A stretch of DNA of 64,000 nucleotides. Origin: Rhodococcus rhodochrous (GTDB lineage: Bacteria > Actinomycetota > Actinomycetes > Mycobacteriales > Mycobacteriaceae). Position numbers and translations under genes: made by a program. The notes beneath the pieces were generated by a model. The model was not told the DNA's origin. It saw only the letters and a program-made list of their open reading frames with translations, and did not search any database. Of this stretch, positions 60,736 through 64,000 are shown in pieces (the first letter of the stretch is position 1; each line of letters begins with the position of its first letter). The stretch is taken from positions 930,001-994,000 of the forward strand of contig NZ_CP027557.1 in the NCBI RefSeq assembly GCF_014854695.1, read 5' to 3'.

Positions 60736-60849
60736 GGGTCGATACCTCTCGTTACTGCGAAAACAGGGGTGGATGAGGGCAGCCTCGGATCGCCCTGCCG
60801 CTCGCACTCGGTGGTGCGGCAGGGTCGAGGCAGAATTCGTGGGGTTCGG

Positions 60850-62019
60850 TCAGTACCGCGCGGTAGGCGGCAGTTCGTGGCCGAACAGATTGAGCCCGTA
60901 CTGCACGTAGACCGGTGCGGTCGTGTTCATCATGTGGTTCATCGCGGCGTGCGCGTCGCGCCACATGCGCTGGATCGGGTGGGAGGTGTGCAGTGCGGCG
61001 CCGCCCGTGTCGACGAACAGGCGATCGGCGGCGCGCACCGCGCGAGCACTGGCGTTGACCTGGTTGCGGCGGACCTCGATCCGCAGGTCCTTGGAGATCG
61101 TCTCGCCACTGGCCGCGACGTCGTAGACCCGGTCGATGTCCCAGAGGAAGTGCTGGACCGAGGCCTGGATATCGGCGGCGGCCTCACCGAGCAGTGCGAG
61201 GCTGTTCGGGTCCTGGCTGACGTTGCCGGACAGTCGCGAGATCCGGGCACGGCTGTGGTCGATGTAGGCCTGCAGCACGCCGTTGCAGATCGCCAGCGTG
61301 CTGGCGGTGATGGCTCCGGAGAACATGATCTGACGCGGAATCGAGTAGAGCGGATTGTCCAGACCGACCGCACGACCGGCGGTGCCGTCGACGATGCGGT
61401 TCTGATCGATCACCCTATGGGCGGGGACGAAGGCGTCGCGCACAATGAGATCCTTCGATCCCGTGCCGCGCAGACCCATGACGTTCCACGAGTCCTCGAC
61501 GATCTCGTAATCCCCTCGGGGAAGGCAGAAATGGTAGGTGCCCTTGCCGTCCGGCTGACCGTCGGGCCCGAGGATCAGGCCACCGATCATCACCCACTGA
61601 CACTGGTCGGTACCCGAGGAGAAGGACCATCGGCCGTTGAAGATGTAGCCGCCCTCGACAGGCTTCGCCCGGCCCATCGGCGCGTACGGCGAAGCGACCC
61701 AGGTGTCCTCGTTCTCGCCCCACACCTCCTCCTGCAGTCGCTGGTCGGTCTGGGCGAGTTCGTGGGCGTGCACCCCGACGACTCCCGCGACCCAGCCGGT
61801 CGATGCGCAGCGGGTGCCGAGCTCGAACAGCGTCTCGAAGTAGTCGCGAGGATGGCATTCGTACCCTCCGAACTGCTTGGGCTGCAACATGCGCATCACC
61901 CCTGCAGATCGCAGGGCGGCTGCCACCTCGTCGGTGATCTGTCCGGCTGCCTCGTTGTCGGCTGCATGGTCGCGCCAGAAATCGGACAGTTCCAGCACGC
62001 GGGCCTTCACCTCGAACAT
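60850..62019 (-). CDS. HsaA-like flavin-dependent monooxygenase (acyl-CoA dehydrogenase fold)
   Basis: 389 residues. ELSDFWRDHAADNEAAGQIT, GYECHPRDYFETLFELGTRC, WVAGVVGVHAHELAQTD and FNGRWSFSSGTDQCQWVMIG match HsaA and other class D two-component flavin monooxygenases that hydroxylate phenols with reduced flavin supplied by a separate reductase. HsaA makes the catechol 3,4-DHSA in steroid ring degradation. The dedicated reductase (HsaB-like) is not in the window. It lies 26 bases downstream of the extradiol dioxygenase. Confidence 0.85.
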   Translation of the reverse strand: MFEVKARVLELSDFWRDHAADNEAAGQITDEVAAALRSAGVMRMLQPKQFGGYECHPRDYFETLFELGTRCASTGWVAGVVGVHAHELAQTDQRLQEEVWGENEDTWVASPYAPMGRAKPVEGGYIFNGRWSFSSGTDQCQWVMIGGLILGPDGQPDGKGTYHFCLPRGDYEIVEDSWNVMGLRGTGSKDLIVRDAFVPAHRVIDQNRIVDGTAGRAVGLDNPLYSIPRQIMFSGAITASTLAICNGVLQAYIDHSRARISRLSGNVSQDPNSLALLGEAAADIQASVQHFLWDIDRVYDVAASGETISKDLRIEVRRNQVNASARAVRAADRLFVDTGGAALHTSHPIQRMWRDAHAAMNHMMNTTAPVYVQYGLNLFGHELPPTARY

Positions 62020-62045
62020 GGGATCCCTTTCGATCGGAGAGTATG

Positions 62046-62951
62046 TCAGTCGACGTCGGCTGCGGGGAGCAGCGATAGCTGTGTCTCGCCTCGCCGATGT
62101 CCCCAGTAATGGGCGTCCTCGTACCGTGCGGGGCGCCAGTCGTCGTCCACGAGAAGACCTCCGGTGCCGAACTCCAGGCCGAAGCCCGACGGCGTGCGCA
62201 CGTAGAACGAGAGCATCTCGTCGTTGGTGTGCTTACCGAACGTCGTGATGAGGGAGGCCTCCCCGTCGAGAACCTTGTCGTACGCGCGTCCGACGGCGTC
62301 GAGATCGGACACCTCGAGCATCATGTGCCCGACACCCGGTTCGACGCCGTCGATCTCGGCGAAGGCGAACGAGTGGTGGCGCGCGTTGCAGTGGAAGAAC
62401 AGCAGATCAGCCTGTCGCTTCGGGGAATTCACCAGATCGGTGAACTTCATCCCCAATACGTCGACGTACAGCTTCCAGTACGCTTCGCGGTCGCTCACGA
62501 CCTGCAGGACGTGCCCGAGTCCGTGCTCGCCGGCGACGAAGGTGTTGCCGACGGGAGAAGCGAAGCGTTCCAACGATTCCGTGAGACCGTAGTAGAGCTC
62601 GATGGAGGCGAGTCCATCGGGATCCGCGAACGAGACCAGTTCGATGACGCCGCGTTCGGCGGCCTTCTCGGGTGTCTCCCGTCGCGTGGGATGGCCGGCT
62701 GCGTCCAGTCGTTCCTGCAGTGCCCGCAACTCGGCCGGACCCGAGACCTCCCAGCCGATCACAGCGATGCGGTCGCGATCGGCACGGCGCACCTCGACCC
62801 GGTAGAGCTTCTCGTCGACACGGAAACGCACCACATCATCGGACTCGTCGGCGATCTGCATGCCGCAGAGAAACGTTCCGAAACGCTTCCACTGCTCGAA
62901 CTGCGTCGTCTCGATGACGAGGTAACCCAGTGCCTTCACGCTCGGGTCCAT
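62046..62951 (-). CDS. Extradiol ring-cleavage dioxygenase (HsaC/BphC type)
   Basis: 301 residues from ATG 62951. It is a two-domain VOC protein; the Fe(II) ligands sit at H147 (EHGLGHVLQVV), H209 (EPGVGHMMLEV) and E260 (GFGLEFGT), nearly the numbering of BphC (H146, H210, E260). H192/H193 and Y250 fill the catalytic positions. It cleaves a catechol next to the hydroxyls. Being followed by an HsaA-like monooxygenase and facing an HsaD-like hydrolase, it forms a hydroxylation/cleavage/hydrolysis set as in hsa or bph clusters. Confidence 0.9.
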   Translation of the reverse strand: MDPSVKALGYLVIETTQFEQWKRFGTFLCGMQIADESDDVVRFRVDEKLYRVEVRRADRDRIAVIGWEVSGPAELRALQERLDAAGHPTRRETPEKAAERGVIELVSFADPDGLASIELYYGLTESLERFASPVGNTFVAGEHGLGHVLQVVSDREAYWKLYVDVLGMKFTDLVNSPKRQADLLFFHCNARHHSFAFAEIDGVEPGVGHMMLEVSDLDAVGRAYDKVLDGEASLITTFGKHTNDEMLSFYVRTPSGFGLEFGTGGLLVDDDWRPARYEDAHYWGHRRGETQLSLLPAADVD

Positions 62952-63138
62952 GATGGTTTCCTCCTGGATGATGGTGCCGGCCCGGTCGCAGCCGGGCATC
63001 GGCGTGACGTCCCGGGAAGGGGCCGTGGGTCGGTCGGTGCGTTCCCTGCTCCGACCGGGACTGTGACCATCGTGGAGCGGGTCACGTCGGGGCGCCAGAG
63101 TGATGTTCCAAAGCCTGAAACTTCGATGTGACCGGGAT

Positions 63139-63162
63139 TTCGTTCCAACTCTCGGAAACGAA
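63139..63162. promoter_or_regulatory. Inverted repeat in the dioxygenase/hydrolase divergent promoter
   Basis: TTCGTT (63139-63144) and AACGAA (63157-63162), each flanked by CC/GG, form an operator-like repeat in the 284-base gap between the divergent starts. No regulator gene is adjacent within the window. Confidence 0.4.
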
Positions 63163-63235
63163 GGATGGCGCAGGGGTGGCACGGTCCGGCACGCTGCGGC
63201 CCATCAGCACTGTCTGCGGATCCGAGGAGGAGCCC

Positions 63236-64000
63236 ATGATTCCGTTCACCGAGGAAGCGACCGCCAAGGTTGTGGACACACCCAGCGGCAAGATCCGCTA
63301 CCACGAATACGGGGAGGGTCATCCGGTCGTCTTCCTCCACGGCTCAGGTCCCGGTGCCACCGGGTGGAGCAATTTCGCGGCCAACATGAAAGCGCTCGGC
63401 ACCGAATACCGGTGCCTCGCGGTCGATATGCCCGGCTGGGGCGGTTCTGCTCCGGTCACACCCGCCGAGCGGGTCCATCACCGCACCGCGGTCGAACTCC
63501 TCGACGCCCTGCAGATCGACGCCGCGGCCTTCATCGGCAACTCCATGGGAGGCGCGACCTGCCTGAAGGTCGCCGCCAGCGCACCCGAACGCGTCACTCA
63601 TCTCGTGACCATGGGAGCGGGTGCCGGTGGGGCCAAGTTCTTCGGAGCCGCCGACGGCCCCACCGAGGGCCTGAAAGTGCTGCAGCGCGCGTACCGGGAC
63701 CCGTCGCCCGAAACGATGCGGGAACTCGTCGAGATCATGACCTTCGATCCTGCGTTCGCTACCGACGCCCTCGCGGAGGAGCGCTCCCGGAACGCCACCG
63801 CTAATCCGGAGCACCTGGCCAACTTCATCTCGGGCATCGGCAAGGACCGTCCGCACCGGGCCACCGATGCCGAACTGGCCGCAATCTCGGTGCCGACCAT
63901 GATCATCCACGGTCGTGACGACCGGGTCGTGCACTTCGAGAACGGTCTGAAGCTGTGCACGCTCATTCCGAACTCCCGGCTGGTCCTGCTCAACCGGTGC
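63236..64000 (+). CDS. HsaD/BphD-like meta-cleavage product hydrolase (runs off the window)
   Basis: The first 255 codons of an alpha/beta hydrolase, starting at ATG 63236 behind GAGGAGG. Oxyanion-hole region VVFLHGSGPGATGWSNFAAN, nucleophile S103 in FIGNSMGGATCLKVA, and the acid Asp in IIHGRDDRVVHFENG near 228. The catalytic histidine expected about 10 residues beyond LVLLNRC is outside the window. It hydrolyses the ring-opened product of the divergent extradiol dioxygenase, splitting a C-C bond. The frame remains open at the edge. Confidence 0.88.
   Translation, partial: MIPFTEEATAKVVDTPSGKIRYHEYGEGHPVVFLHGSGPGATGWSNFAANMKALGTEYRCLAVDMPGWGGSAPVTPAERVHHRTAVELLDALQIDAAAFIGNSMGGATCLKVAASAPERVTHLVTMGAGAGGAKFFGAADGPTEGLKVLQRAYRDPSPETMRELVEIMTFDPAFATDALAEERSRNATANPEHLANFISGIGKDRPHRATDAELAAISVPTMIIHGRDDRVVHFENGLKLCTLIPNSRLVLLNRC

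Noticed and set aside
59278-62109. Open frame of about 943 codons on the plus strand
   Set aside because: Antisense to the FAD dehydrogenase and HsaA-like genes, with valine/aspartate-rich composition typical of shadow frames.

Overview
The window is GC-rich actinobacterial DNA with densely packed genes, many of which overlap by 4 bases (ATGA or GTGA). A secreted antigen-85-type mycolyltransferase at 40112-41107, a KstR-like regulator, mycothiol-type arsenate reductases and a CYP51 locus ordered as in Mycobacterium tuberculosis all point to the Mycobacteriales. The load of oxygenases and catabolic genes suggests Rhodococcus or a close relative. The genus is an inference; I saw no rRNA, tRNA, CRISPR array, transposase or integrase.

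Layout. 1-2123: end of one methyltransferase, a terpene-cyclase-fold (prenyltransferase-like) protein and a second methyltransferase. 2168-3012: two decayed genes. 3105-7538: an arsenic/heavy-metal island (arsR, arsB/acr3, arsC, arsO, arsC2, cadI, second arsR) whose right edge cuts a luciferase-like (LLM) oxidoreductase gene at about 7640. 7402-22362: a sterol/P450 region. A leftward operon (aldehyde dehydrogenase, SDR, HIBADH-like enzyme, CMD-like protein, LLM remnant) and a rightward operon (TetR, CYP123-like P450, SDR, CYP51, ferredoxin, NTF2-like protein, unknown protein, Tat-exported cholesterol oxidase) flank an inserted TetR/MpaB-like/P450 group. The two operons carry nearly identical 19-bp promoter operators (11749-11767 and 14735-14753), so I infer that one TetR controls both. 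22432-25610: a flavoprotein and an LLM oxidoreductase divergent from a KstR-like TetR, with a perfect KstR-type palindrome between them.

25645-33386: a secreted protein, a MetP/MetS-type transporter, an LPG-synthase-like membrane protein, and the phospholipid acyltransferases PlsC (fused to a HAD domain) and PlsB. 33604-38440: an APH-like/AAA kinase, a tandem universal stress protein, a CYTH-CHAD protein and a flavodoxin, recalling dormancy-regulon genes of M. tuberculosis. 38487-47922: SRPBCC protein, pseudouridine synthase, mycolyltransferase, two paralogous SDRs, a GNAT enzyme, a hydantoin-type racemase with an NCS1 permease and GntR regulator, and a membrane-anchored sigma factor. 47975-53818: HelY-like helicase, ohr/ohrR, and a ClpC-type chaperone behind an HspR (HAIR) operator. 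53883-57097: maltokinase and trehalose synthase. 57223-59211: acyl-CoA dehydrogenase and a GAF-ANTAR regulator. 59251-64000: a ring-degradation cluster (FAD dehydrogenase, HsaA-like monooxygenase, HsaC/BphC-like extradiol dioxygenase, and a divergent HsaD-like hydrolase running off the edge).

Together the window shows an environmental actinomycete that processes sterols and aromatic compounds, resists arsenic, and carries peroxide, heat-shock and trehalose/glycogen functions.
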